Origin: Zeimonas sp032027205
Lineage (GTDB): Bacteria; Pseudomonadota; Gammaproteobacteria; Burkholderiales; Burkholderiaceae_E
Direction of reading: 5' to 3'
Length of the DNA stretch: 64,000 bases
Assembly (NCBI GenBank): GCA_032027205.1
Contig: JAVSMN010000001.1
Span: 2,607,418-2,671,417 of the forward strand
Program-made: the position numbers and the translations under genes
In this document: in pieces, positions 1 through 7,673 of the stretch
How positions within the stretch are numbered: the stretch's first letter is position 1
Layout of the letters: each line of letters opens with the position of its first letter
Notes under the pieces: generated by a model
What the model was told of the DNA's origin: nothing
Database searches by the model: none
What the model saw: only the letters and a program-made list of their open reading frames with translations

Positions 1-1245
1 GCGGTGGCGCACGGCATCGAAGCGACGGCCGAGCGGCTCGCGGGCGGCAAACCGGAGACCGGCGAGATCCGCGTCGAAGTGCGCCAGGAGGGCAACGAGG
101 TCGTGCTGCTCTTCTCCGACGACGGACGCGGGCTCGACTACGCGAAGATCCTCGAGCGCGCGCGCTCGATCGGACTCGTCGACTCGGGCGCGCAGCCTGC
201 CGAGCGCGAGCTCGCCGAGCTGATCTTCGCGCCGGGCTTTTCGACGGCGAGCGAGGTCACCGAGCTCGCCGGCCGCGGCGTGGGCGCCGACGTCGTGCGT
301 TCCGAGGTGCAGGGCCTGGGCGGTCGCATCGACATCGATTCGCAGGCCGGTAGGGGTACACGCTTCGCCGTCCATCTTCCGCTCACGCTGGCGCTCGCGC
401 AGGTAGTCGTGGTCACGATCGGGGAGACGCGCTACGCGATTCCGTCGTCGAGTGTCGAGCAGGTGCTGCAGCTCAAGCCGCAGGCGCTGGCGGCCGCGTA
501 CGACGACGGCTCGATCGAATGGCAGGGCGCGCGCGTGCCGGTGCACTACCTGGGCGCGCTCGTCGGGCTGGACGATCGGCGCCCGCTGGCGCAGCACCTG
601 TCGCCGCTGGTCGTCGTGCGATCCGGCTCCCTTCGGCTGGCGATGCATGTCGATGCGGTCAGCCGAAACCAGGAAGTCGTCGTCAAGAACGTCGGTTCGC
701 AGGTTGCTCGCGTGCCCGGCATCGGCGGCGCGACGGTGCTCGGCGACGGCGAGATCGTCCTGATCCTGAATGCCGCGCGGCTTGCGCAACAGGTGCTGGG
801 CGACCTGTGGGTCGAGCGTCCTGCGGGCAGCGGCCGAAGCGCGCTCGCCGATGCGCCGCCCACCGTGATGGTGGTCGACGACTCGCTCACCGTGCGCAAG
901 GTCACGCAGCGCCTCCTCGTGCGCGAAGGCTACGAGGTCATGCTGGCGAAGGACGGTATCGACGCCATGCGACAACTGCAGGATCGACAGCCCGACGTCA
1001 TGCTCGTCGATATCGAGATGCCGCGCATGGACGGCTTCGATCTCACCCGCAACGTGCGAGCCGACGAGCACCTGCATGACATCCCGATCGTCATGATCAC
1101 GTCGCGGATGGCCGACAAGCATCGCAATCACGCGCTGTCGCTCGGCGTGAACGTGTATCTCGGCAAGCCGTATCGGGACGACGAATTGCTCGCGCACGTG
1201 GCCGGCTTCGTGCAGGAGCGCAAGTCGCGCGCGCAGGTGTCGTAA
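1..1245 (+). CDS. Hybrid chemotaxis-type histidine kinase, C-terminal part (CheA/ChpA-like)
   Basis: The gene runs in from the left edge, so only the last ~414 residues are seen and the His-phosphotransfer domains are missing. What remains is a GHKL ATPase domain (residues ~1-125: N-box VAHGIE at the very start, G1 box DDGRG near 39, G2 box GRGVG near 91), a CheW-like coupling domain (~131-262) and a C-terminal receiver domain (~287-402) with the acidic pair VVDD, phosphoacceptor Asp in VDIEMP (~336) and conserved Lys in GKPY (~388). This order is that of ChpA/PilL-type kinases that control type IV pilus motility in proteobacteria; the pilus assignment is inference because no pil genes are in view. 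It autophosphorylates with ATP and passes phosphate to response regulators in the cytoplasm. yqgE follows after 59 bp on the same strand. Confidence 0.9.
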   Translation, partial: AVAHGIEATAERLAGGKPETGEIRVEVRQEGNEVVLLFSDDGRGLDYAKILERARSIGLVDSGAQPAERELAELIFAPGFSTASEVTELAGRGVGADVVRSEVQGLGGRIDIDSQAGRGTRFAVHLPLTLALAQVVVVTIGETRYAIPSSSVEQVLQLKPQALAAAYDDGSIEWQGARVPVHYLGALVGLDDRRPLAQHLSPLVVVRSGSLRLAMHVDAVSRNQEVVVKNVGSQVARVPGIGGATVLGDGEIVLILNAARLAQQVLGDLWVERPAGSGRSALADAPPTVMVVDDSLTVRKVTQRLLVREGYEVMLAKDGIDAMRQLQDRQPDVMLVDIEMPRMDGFDLTRNVRADEHLHDIPIVMITSRMADKHRNHALSLGVNVYLGKPYRDDELLAHVAGFVQERKSRAQVS

Positions 1246-1292
1246 GCCGGAGCGGATTGCCGCCTTTCGTTGTGCCGTCCGGAGCACCTCTT

Positions 1293-1298
1293 TACAAT
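1293..1298 (+). promoter_or_regulatory. Candidate -10 box TACAAT immediately before yqgE
   Basis: TACAAT ends 6 nt before the ATG of yqgE at 1305. Transcription normally starts 6-8 nt after a -10 box, so a transcript from here would begin at or next to the A of the start codon (leaderless). No good Shine-Dalgarno sequence and no convincing -35 box are visible. The same arrangement is seen before wecB and vapB in this window. Confidence 0.4.
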
Positions 1299-1304
1299 CG
1301 GGTC

Positions 1305-1874
1305 ATGGCCGAGAGCGCAAGCGCCGATTTCACCAACCAGTTCCTGATCGCGATGCCGAGCCTGAGCGACTCGAACTTCGGCGGCGCGGTGGTGTTCATC
1401 GCCGAGCACAGCCCGAAGGGCGCGCTCGGCCTGGTCATCAACCGTCCGATGCAGATCGACCTCGCCACGCTGTTCGAGCGCATCGACCTGAAGCTCGAGA
1501 TCGCGCCGCTCGCCTCGTCGCCGGTATTGTTCGGGGGCCCGGTGCAGATGGATCGAGGCTTCGTGCTGCACGAGCCGGTCGGCGAGTGGAACTCCACGGT
1601 CACCGTCGGCGACGGACTGGGCCTCACGTCGTCGAAGGACGTGCTCGAAGCGGTCGCCGAAGGCGCCGGGCCGCGGCGGATGATCGTCACCCTCGGCTAC
1701 GCCGGCTGGGGGCCGGGCCAGCTCGAGGAAGAGATCGGGCGCAACTCGTGGCTCACCGTTCCGGCCGCCAGCGAGTTGATCTTCGATACGCCGATCGAGG
1801 AACGGCTGCCCGGCGCGTATCGCCTTCTCGGAATCGATCCCGCCTTCCTGTCGATGTCGGCTGGACACGCCTGA
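1305..1874 (+). CDS. yqgE: YqgE/AlgH family protein (UPF0301)
   Basis: 189 residues, close to the family length. It carries the family hallmarks: the FLIAMPSLSD N-terminus, VLFGGPV in the middle and the YAGWGPGQLEEEI block. An in-frame ATG exists 48 nt upstream at 1257, but homology to the family begins at MAESASADF, so 1305 is preferred. The molecular role of the family is poorly defined; the name AlgH comes from an alginate-regulation phenotype in Pseudomonas. Genes of this family are classically found next to ruvX, as here, where the ruvX start codon lies 1 nt after the yqgE stop. Confidence 0.9.
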   Translation: MAESASADFTNQFLIAMPSLSDSNFGGAVVFIAEHSPKGALGLVINRPMQIDLATLFERIDLKLEIAPLASSPVLFGGPVQMDRGFVLHEPVGEWNSTVTVGDGLGLTSSKDVLEAVAEGAGPRRMIVTLGYAGWGPGQLEEEIGRNSWLTVPAASELIFDTPIEERLPGAYRLLGIDPAFLSMSAGHA

Positions 1875-1875
1875 G

Positions 1876-2340
1876 TTGCCACAGCGGCTGCTCGGATTCG
1901 ATTTCGGGCGGTTGCGCATCGGCGTCGCCGTAGGGAACACCGTGACGCAAACCGCCGAGGCGCTCACGGTCGTCGATGCGGAGCCGCTCGACCGGCGCTG
2001 GAGGGCGATCGCGTCGCTAATCGACGAGTGGCGGCCCGACGTGCTGGTGGTCGGCCGGCCAGCAGTGCCCGCGGGCAACGATGCCTCCGGCGCTGACGGC
2101 GCGCAGGGAAGCGACGCCGGCGAACGAGGCGCAGACGGCTCGAATGTGCGCGAGACCGCGGCCCGCTGCGAGCGTTTCGCGCGGCAGCTCGCTGGTCGGT
2201 TTCGCCTGCCGGTCGAGTTCGTCGACGAGAGCGGCTCGAGCATCGAAGCCGCGGCCTCGCTCGCCGCTCGCGGACGGCGTGGCGCCGACGATGCCGAAGC
2301 CGCCGCGATAATCCTGCGACAATACCTGTCCCATTGCTGA
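1876..2340 (+). CDS. ruvX: Putative pre-16S rRNA nuclease / Holliday-junction resolvase-like YqgF
   Basis: 154 residues starting at TTG, one base after the yqgE stop; no in-frame ATG gives a sensible N-terminus. The RNase H-like fold is shown by FDFGRLRIGVAVGN at the N-terminus (catalytic Asp), VVGRP in the middle, a DE pair (VDESGSS) and the C-terminal acidic DDAEAAAI. Members of the family process the 5' end of 16S rRNA. Odd points: a Gly/Ala/Asp/Ser-rich insert (about residues 60-85, PAGNDASGADGAQ onward) replaces the short loop usual after the VVG strand, and the usual DERLTT motif reads DESGSS. Essential housekeeping gene in many bacteria; regulation not visible. Confidence 0.85.
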   Translation: MPQRLLGFDFGRLRIGVAVGNTVTQTAEALTVVDAEPLDRRWRAIASLIDEWRPDVLVVGRPAVPAGNDASGADGAQGSDAGERGADGSNVRETAARCERFARQLAGRFRLPVEFVDESGSSIEAAASLAARGRRGADDAEAAAIILRQYLSHC

Positions 2341-2358
2341 CCCCGCCCGTCTTCCCGG

Positions 2359-2853
2359 ATGAATGCGATTCCCGATGCCGAAGTGCTCTACGCGCGGCTG
2401 CTGAGCGCCGTACGCGACGGCGTTGCCGGTCGCGACGTGTCGCTGATCGGCATCCACAGCGGAGGGGCGTGGATCGCTGAGCGGCTGCATGCCGACCTCG
2501 GTCTCGAACGGCCACTCGGCTTGTTGTCCAGCGCCTTCCACCGTGACGACTACGGTCGTCGAGGCCTGCCGGGCGAGATGAAGGGCACCGAGCTGCCGTT
2601 CGAGGTCGACGGAGCCGACATCGTGCTCGTCGACGACATCCTGTTCACCGGCCGAACGGTGCGGGCCGCGATGAACGAGCTCTTCGACTACGGTCGCCCG
2701 GCGCGCATCGAGCTCGCCGTGCTGCTCGACCGCGGCGGGCGCGAGCTGCCGATCGAGGCGCGCTACTGCGGCGACGTGCAGCCGCTGGCGGCGCCGCGCA
2801 ATTATGCGTTCGCGCGCGACGGGCAGGGCCGTTTCTCGCTCCGGATCGAGTGA
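2359..2853 (+). CDS. pyrR: PyrR, pyrimidine regulator / uracil phosphoribosyltransferase
   Basis: 164 residues with the PRPP-binding motif VDDILFTGRT at residues 91-100, followed by the PyrR-type ELAVLLDRGGRELP segment. Family members convert uracil plus PRPP to UMP, and in many Gram-positive bacteria also bind pyr mRNA to attenuate transcription. Here pyrR leads the pyrR-pyrB-pyrC' operon: its TGA overlaps the GTG start of pyrB by 4 bp. I see no attenuator hairpin in the 18 bp ahead of it, so an RNA-binding role is not supported by this sequence. Confidence 0.9.
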   Translation: MNAIPDAEVLYARLLSAVRDGVAGRDVSLIGIHSGGAWIAERLHADLGLERPLGLLSSAFHRDDYGRRGLPGEMKGTELPFEVDGADIVLVDDILFTGRTVRAAMNELFDYGRPARIELAVLLDRGGRELPIEARYCGDVQPLAAPRNYAFARDGQGRFSLRIE

Positions 2854-3836
2854 CGCACATGCCGATGCGCCACCCGCAACTGAACGAAAAAGGCGAGCTG
2901 CGGCACCTGCTGACGACCGAAGGGCTGCCGCGTGAACTGATCCATCACATTCTCGACACCGCGGCCAGCTTCGTCGGCGTGTCGGCGCGCGAGGTGAAGA
3001 AGGTGCCGCTGCTGCGCGGCAAGTCGGTGTTCAACCTGTTCTTCGAGAACTCGACGCGCACGCGCACCACATTCGAGATCGCCGCCAAGCGCCTGTCGGC
3101 CGACGTCATCAACCTGAACATCAACACGTCGTCGACGTCGAAGGGCGAATCGCTGCTCGACACGATCGACAACCTGATGGCGATGCACGCCGACATGTTC
3201 GTCGTGCGGCACGCCGAGAGCGGCGCGCCGTACCTCATCGCGCAGCACATCGAGCGCATGCGCGGTCACGCTCCGCACGTGAACGTGATCAACGCCGGCG
3301 ACGGACGTCACGCGCACCCCACGCAGGGGCTGCTCGACATGTACACGATCCGCCACTTCAAGGGTGACCTCACCCAGCTGAGAGTGGCCATCGTCGGCGA
3401 CATCCTGCATTCGCGCGTCGCGCGTTCCGACATCCACGCGCTCACCACGCTGGGCGTTCCCGAGGTGCGCGCGATCGGACCTCGCACGCTGCTGCCCGGA
3501 GGCCTCGAGGATCTCGGGCTGAAGGTGTACACGGACATGCGCGAAGGACTGCGCGGCGTCGATGCCGTCATCATGCTGCGGCTGCAGAACGAGCGGATGC
3601 GCGGCGCGCTGTTGCCGTCGGCGCAGGAGTACTTCAAGCACTACGGCCTGACGCAGGAGAAGCTCGCGCTCGCCGCGCCCGATTGCATCGTCATGCATCC
3701 GGGGCCGATGAATCGCGGCGTCGAGATCGAGTCGGCGGTGGCCGACGGTCCGCAATCGGTGATCCTCGATCAGGTCACTTTCGGCATCGCCGTGCGGATG
3801 GCGGTGATGAGCCTTCTCGGGCAGTCGCAGGCATGA
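2850..3836 (+). CDS. pyrB: Aspartate carbamoyltransferase catalytic chain
   Basis: 328 residues; catalyses carbamoyl phosphate + aspartate to N-carbamoyl-aspartate, the first committed step of UMP synthesis. The carbamoyl-phosphate site STRTRTTF is at residues 68-75, HPTQG at 156-160, and the C-terminal MHPGPMNRG block of the ATCase family is present. The GTG start overlaps the pyrR stop (GTGA) and the stop overlaps the ATG of the next gene (ATGA), so pyrR-pyrB-pyrC' should be translationally coupled. The N-terminus is extended relative to E. coli PyrB; such extensions are typical of class A ATCases that associate with a dihydroorotase-like partner. Confidence 0.95.
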   Translation: MTHMPMRHPQLNEKGELRHLLTTEGLPRELIHHILDTAASFVGVSAREVKKVPLLRGKSVFNLFFENSTRTRTTFEIAAKRLSADVINLNINTSSTSKGESLLDTIDNLMAMHADMFVVRHAESGAPYLIAQHIERMRGHAPHVNVINAGDGRHAHPTQGLLDMYTIRHFKGDLTQLRVAIVGDILHSRVARSDIHALTTLGVPEVRAIGPRTLLPGGLEDLGLKVYTDMREGLRGVDAVIMLRLQNERMRGALLPSAQEYFKHYGLTQEKLALAAPDCIVMHPGPMNRGVEIESAVADGPQSVILDQVTFGIAVRMAVMSLLGQSQA

Positions 3837-5134
3837 GCGCGCCACGGATCTCGATCGTCGGCGCTCGCGTGATCGACCCCGCGTCGGGCTTCGATCGCGT
3901 CGCCGACGTGCACGTCGCTGACGGGCGCATCGTCGCCATCGGTGCGCCGCCCGAAGCGTTCCGCGCACAGCGCACGATCGATGCGCAAGGCCTCGTCGTT
4001 GCGCCGGGCCTCGTCGACCTGGCGGCGCGTCTGCGCGAGCCCGGCTTCGAATATCGCGCGACGCTCGAGTCGGAGATGCACGCCGCGGTGGCCGGCGGCG
4101 TCACGTCGCTGTCGTGCCCGCCCGACACCGATCCGCCGCTCGATGAACCGGGCCTCGTCGAGATGTTGAAACATCGCGCGCGCGGACTCGACCTCGCGCA
4201 TCTCTACCCGCTCGGCGCGCTCACCGTGCGGCTGGCGGGCGAGGTGATCACCGAGATGGCGCAACTCGCCGAGGCCGGCTGCGTCGGTTTCTCGCAGGCG
4301 CTCGCGCCGGTGCTCGACACGCAGGTGCTGCAGCGCGCGATGCAGTACGCGAACACCTTCGGCTACACGGTGTGGCTGCAGCCGCAGGACCCGCACCTCG
4401 CGCGCGGCGGAGTGGCGCACGCGGGCGTCGTCGCCGCGCGGCTCGGGCTTTCCGGCATTCCGGTGGTCGCCGAGACGATCGCGATCCATACGATCCTCGA
4501 TCTCGTGCGCGACACCGGTTGTCGCGTGCATCTGTGCAGGCTCTCGTCGGCGGCCGGCCTCGCGCTCGTGCGGCGCGCGAAGGCGGAGGCGCTGCCGGTG
4601 ACGGCCGACGTTGCCGTGCATCACGTGCACCTGATCGACGTCGACATCGGCCACTTCGACAGCCACCTGCGCGTCGATCCGCCGTTTCGCGCGGCAGCCG
4701 ATCGCGACGCGATCCGCGCGGCGCTCGCCGATGGAACGATCGACGCGATCTGCTCCGACCACACGCCAGTGGACGACGACGCGAAGCAGCTGCCCTTCGC
4801 CGAAGCCGAGCCGGGCGTAACTGCGCTCGAGCTGCTGCTGCCGCTGACCTTGAAGTGGGCGAGCGAGACGAAGACCGACCTGTGTGCCGCGCTCGCGAAG
4901 ATCACGCAGCGCTCGGCTTCGGTGCTCGGCATCGGAGAAGTCGCGGGGAGCGTCGCGGTCGGCATGCCGGCGGATCTGTGCGTGTTTGACCCAGACGCGC
5001 ACTGGAAGGTTTCGCGCGAGACGCTGCTCAGCCAGAGCCAGCACACGCCGTATCTGGGGTACGAGGTGCTGGGGCGCGTGCGGGCGACGGTGGTGGAGGG
5101 GAGGGTCGCGTACGAGCGGAGGGATCAGAGATGA
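3833..5134 (+). CDS. pyrC': Dihydroorotase-like PyrC', probably non-catalytic ATCase partner
   Basis: 433 residues with the overall architecture of type I dihydroorotases (N-terminal beta-sandwich, barrel, C-terminal amidohydrolase return near GMPADLCVFDPD). The metal-binding DLHVHLREPG motif reads DLAARLREPG at residues 62-71: both histidines are gone (64 is Ala, 66 is Arg). Established knowledge: in Pseudomonas the pyrB-linked dihydroorotase homologue PyrC' is inactive and serves as a structural subunit of a dodecameric ATCase. The 4 bp overlap with pyrB and the missing ligands make the same role likely here. A true dihydroorotase must then be encoded elsewhere in the genome. Confidence 0.85.
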   Translation: MSAPRISIVGARVIDPASGFDRVADVHVADGRIVAIGAPPEAFRAQRTIDAQGLVVAPGLVDLAARLREPGFEYRATLESEMHAAVAGGVTSLSCPPDTDPPLDEPGLVEMLKHRARGLDLAHLYPLGALTVRLAGEVITEMAQLAEAGCVGFSQALAPVLDTQVLQRAMQYANTFGYTVWLQPQDPHLARGGVAHAGVVAARLGLSGIPVVAETIAIHTILDLVRDTGCRVHLCRLSSAAGLALVRRAKAEALPVTADVAVHHVHLIDVDIGHFDSHLRVDPPFRAAADRDAIRAALADGTIDAICSDHTPVDDDAKQLPFAEAEPGVTALELLLPLTLKWASETKTDLCAALAKITQRSASVLGIGEVAGSVAVGMPADLCVFDPDAHWKVSRETLLSQSQHTPYLGYEVLGRVRATVVEGRVAYERRDQR

Positions 5135-5277
5135 GTTCCAGCGGCAACCAGGTTCGCCGCTGCGGCGGATCGCGACGGGTGGCATTTGCAGCCCGGCTTC
5201 CGGAGCGCATCTGTAACGAGCCGATGACCGCGCTGCTCCAGCGCACGATCCATCCTCGCGCCGCGGCCACGGCATGA
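5131..5277 (+). CDS. Doubtful 48-residue ORF between pyrC' and the epimerase gene
   Basis: An ATG overlapping the pyrC' stop (ATGA) opens a 48-codon frame rich in Arg, Ala and Pro whose TGA overlaps the ATG of the following epimerase gene (again ATGA). The double overlap looks like translational coupling, but the peptide has no recognisable motif and a strong hairpin (5139-5162) lies in its first codons. Long chance ORFs are common at this GC content. It may be no more than a chance reading frame. Confidence 0.2.
   Translation: MSSSGNQVRRCGGSRRVAFAARLPERICNEPMTALLQRTIHPRAAATA
5139..5162 (+). terminator. Hairpin after pyrC', candidate terminator
   Basis: Arms CAGCGGC (5139-5145) and GCCGCTG (5156-5162) are perfectly complementary, and the AACC/GGTT between them can extend the stem. 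It begins 5 nt after the pyrC' stop. There is no T-run after it, so it may be a weak or factor-assisted terminator of the pyr operon rather than a classical intrinsic one. Confidence 0.4.
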
Positions 5278-6299
5278 CGGCCCCCGTCCTCCTCACCGGC
5301 GCAGCTGGCTTCATCGGCATGCACGTCGCTCGTCGCCTGCTCGAGCGCGACGAGGCCGTCGTCGGCGTCGACAACCTGAACGCGTACTACGACCCCGCGC
5401 TCAAGCGCGCGCGCCTCGAGCAATTGCGCGTGCACGAGCAGTTCACGTTCCACGAGGCCGACGTCGCCGATCGTGGGGCCATCGATGCGCTCTTCGACCG
5501 CCACCGCCCGCAACGCGTCGTGCACCTGGCCGCGCAGGCCGGCGTACGTTACGCGCTGACCAACCCGATGGCGTACTCGGACAGCAACCTTACCGGCACT
5601 ACCGTCATCCTCGAAGCGTGCCGGCGCCTCGAAGTGCGCCACCTGGTCTTCGCCAGCAGCTCGAGCGTCTACGGCGCGAACCGCGAGCTGCCGTTCTCGG
5701 AGGGCGACGCGGTCGACCACCCGGTGAGCTTCTATGCGGCGACCAAGCGCGCGAACGAGCTGATGGCGCATAGCTACGCGCACCTGTTCGCGTTGCCGGT
5801 GACGGCGCTGCGCTACTTCACCGTGTACGGACCGTGGGGACGGCCCGACATGGCGATCTGGAAGTTCGCCGACGCGCTGCTCCGCGACAAGCCGATCGAT
5901 GTCTACGCCGGCGGCGTGCTGTCCCGAGACTTCACCTACGTCGACGACGCGGTCGAAGCCACGTTGCGCCTGCTCGACGCACCGCGCGCTGCAATCAGCT
6001 CCACCGACCCTGATGACTGGAACGCGATCGTTCCCGATACGAGCTGGGCGCCGTTCGAAGTAGTCAACCTCGGACGCAGTGACCCGGTGAGCGTGAACGA
6101 GCTGCTTGCGCTGCTCGAACGCATCACCGGACGACGTGCGCAGAGGAACGAGCTCGGCATGCAGCCGGGCGACGTCGAACGCACCTATTCCGACACGACC
6201 AAGCTCGCCCGCATGACGGGCTACACGCCGAACACGCCGCTGGAGAAGGGGCTTCGCGCCTTCGTCGACTGGTTTCGCCAGTACCATCGCATCGACTGA
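5274..6299 (+). CDS. UDP-glucuronate 4-epimerase family SDR
   Basis: 341 residues of the extended short-chain dehydrogenase fold: NAD motif GAAGFIG at residues 9-15, the FASSSSVYG strand, and catalytic YAATK. The early segment VGVDNLNAYYDPALKRARL is the signature of UDP-glucuronate epimerases of the CapI/LspL type, which interconvert UDP-GlcA and UDP-GalA, rather than of GalE. The next gene, ugd, makes the substrate UDP-GlcA, so the pair gives UDP-galacturonate for surface polysaccharide. ugd follows after 17 bp on the same strand. Confidence 0.88.
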   Translation: MTAPVLLTGAAGFIGMHVARRLLERDEAVVGVDNLNAYYDPALKRARLEQLRVHEQFTFHEADVADRGAIDALFDRHRPQRVVHLAAQAGVRYALTNPMAYSDSNLTGTTVILEACRRLEVRHLVFASSSSVYGANRELPFSEGDAVDHPVSFYAATKRANELMAHSYAHLFALPVTALRYFTVYGPWGRPDMAIWKFADALLRDKPIDVYAGGVLSRDFTYVDDAVEATLRLLDAPRAAISSTDPDDWNAIVPDTSWAPFEVVNLGRSDPVSVNELLALLERITGRRAQRNELGMQPGDVERTYSDTTKLARMTGYTPNTPLEKGLRAFVDWFRQYHRID

Positions 6300-6316
6300 A
6301 CGACTGAACTGAACGA

Positions 6317-7639
6317 ATGAGACTCGCCGTTTTCGGAGCCGGCTACGTCGGCCTGGTCACTGCCGCGTGTTTTGCGGAGATGGGCAACCACGTCGCCTGC
6401 GTGGACGTCGACGCTGCGCGCGTCGAGCGGTTGCGCCGCGGGGAAGTGCCGATCCACGAACCGGGCCTGTCGGAGATGATCGTGCGCGGCGCCCAGCGCG
6501 GCCGCATCCGATTCACCACCGAAGCCAGCGAGGCGATCGCGGACGCCGAGGTGATCTTCATCGCGGTGGGCACGCCGCCGAACGAGGACGGCACGGCCGA
6601 CCTCTCCCATGTGCTCGCCGTCGCGCGCACGATCGGGTCGCTGATCGAGGAACCGGTCGTCGTTGTCGACAAGAGCACGGTGCCGGTGGGCACCGCCGAT
6701 CGCGTTCGCCAGGCGATCGACGCAGAGCTCCAGCGACGTGGCGTCCGCGTCGACTACGCCGTCGTCTCGAATCCCGAGTTCCTGAAGGAGGGGGCGGCGA
6801 TCGGCGATTTCATGCGTCCGGATCGCATCGTCATCGGTTCGAGCGACGAGCGCGCGATCGACGTCATGCGCAACCTGTACGCGCCGTTCTCGCGCAACCA
6901 CGAGAAGCTCGTCGTGATGAGCGAGCGCTCTGCCGAGCTGACGAAGTACGCGGCGAACACGATGCTCGCCGTGCGCATCTCGTTCATGAACGAGCTCGCC
7001 GCGCTCGCCGAGCGGCTCGGCGCCGACGTCGAGGACGTGCGTCGCGGCATCGGCAGCGACAGCCGGATCGGCGCGAGCTTCCTCTATCCGGGCGCAGGCT
7101 TCGGCGGCTCGTGCTTCCCGAAGGACCTTCGCGCGCTGCTGCGCACGAGCGGCGAGTACGAATCGGCACTAACGATCGTGCAGGCGGCCTTCGACGTGAA
7201 CGAGCGGCAGAAGCACGTGCTGTTCGCGAAGGCGCAGCAGGTCTTCGACGGCAAGCTGAAAGGGCTGCGTGCGGCCGTGTGGGGCCTGGCGTTCAAGCCC
7301 GACACCGACGACATACGCGAGGCGCCGAGCCAGGTACTGATCGAGAGCCTGCTCGGTGCGGGCGCGACGGTGAAGGGCTACGACCCGGAAGCGGCGCAGA
7401 ACATGCGCGCAGCGCTCGCGCATCGCAGCGGCTTCGAAGCGATCGACGACCCCTACCTTGCGGCCGACGGTGCCGACGTGCTCTTCGTCGTCACCGAGTG
7501 GCGCGAGTTTCGCAGTCCGGATTTCCGGCGACTGCGCGAGCGGATGCGCCAGCCGGTGCTGATCGACGGGCGCAACCTGTACGATCCGCAGATGGTGCGG
7601 GCCGCGGGGTTTCGGTACGAGTCGATCGGGAGGCCGTGA
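6317..7639 (+). CDS. ugd: UDP-glucose 6-dehydrogenase
   Basis: 440 residues. Oxidises UDP-glucose twice with NAD+ to UDP-glucuronate in the cytoplasm. The N-terminal NAD domain opens with GAGYVGL, the central domain carries the catalytic Cys in GFGGSCFPKDLRAL, and the C-terminal UDP-binding domain begins near WGLAFKPDTDDIREAPS. Full length for the family. Same strand as and 17 bp after the UDP-GlcA epimerase gene. The gene is convergent with wzz at 7674. Confidence 0.95.
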   Translation: MRLAVFGAGYVGLVTAACFAEMGNHVACVDVDAARVERLRRGEVPIHEPGLSEMIVRGAQRGRIRFTTEASEAIADAEVIFIAVGTPPNEDGTADLSHVLAVARTIGSLIEEPVVVVDKSTVPVGTADRVRQAIDAELQRRGVRVDYAVVSNPEFLKEGAAIGDFMRPDRIVIGSSDERAIDVMRNLYAPFSRNHEKLVVMSERSAELTKYAANTMLAVRISFMNELAALAERLGADVEDVRRGIGSDSRIGASFLYPGAGFGGSCFPKDLRALLRTSGEYESALTIVQAAFDVNERQKHVLFAKAQQVFDGKLKGLRAAVWGLAFKPDTDDIREAPSQVLIESLLGAGATVKGYDPEAAQNMRAALAHRSGFEAIDDPYLAADGADVLFVVTEWREFRSPDFRRLRERMRQPVLIDGRNLYDPQMVRAAGFRYESIGRP

Positions 7640-7673
7640 GAGATCGACCTCGCTTACCCGGCGCGGTCTTTTC

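Noticed and set aside
5028..6287. Long minus-strand frame opposite the UDP-GlcA epimerase gene
   Set aside because: Composition is typical of antisense shadow frames, and the plus-strand gene has intact catalytic motifs.
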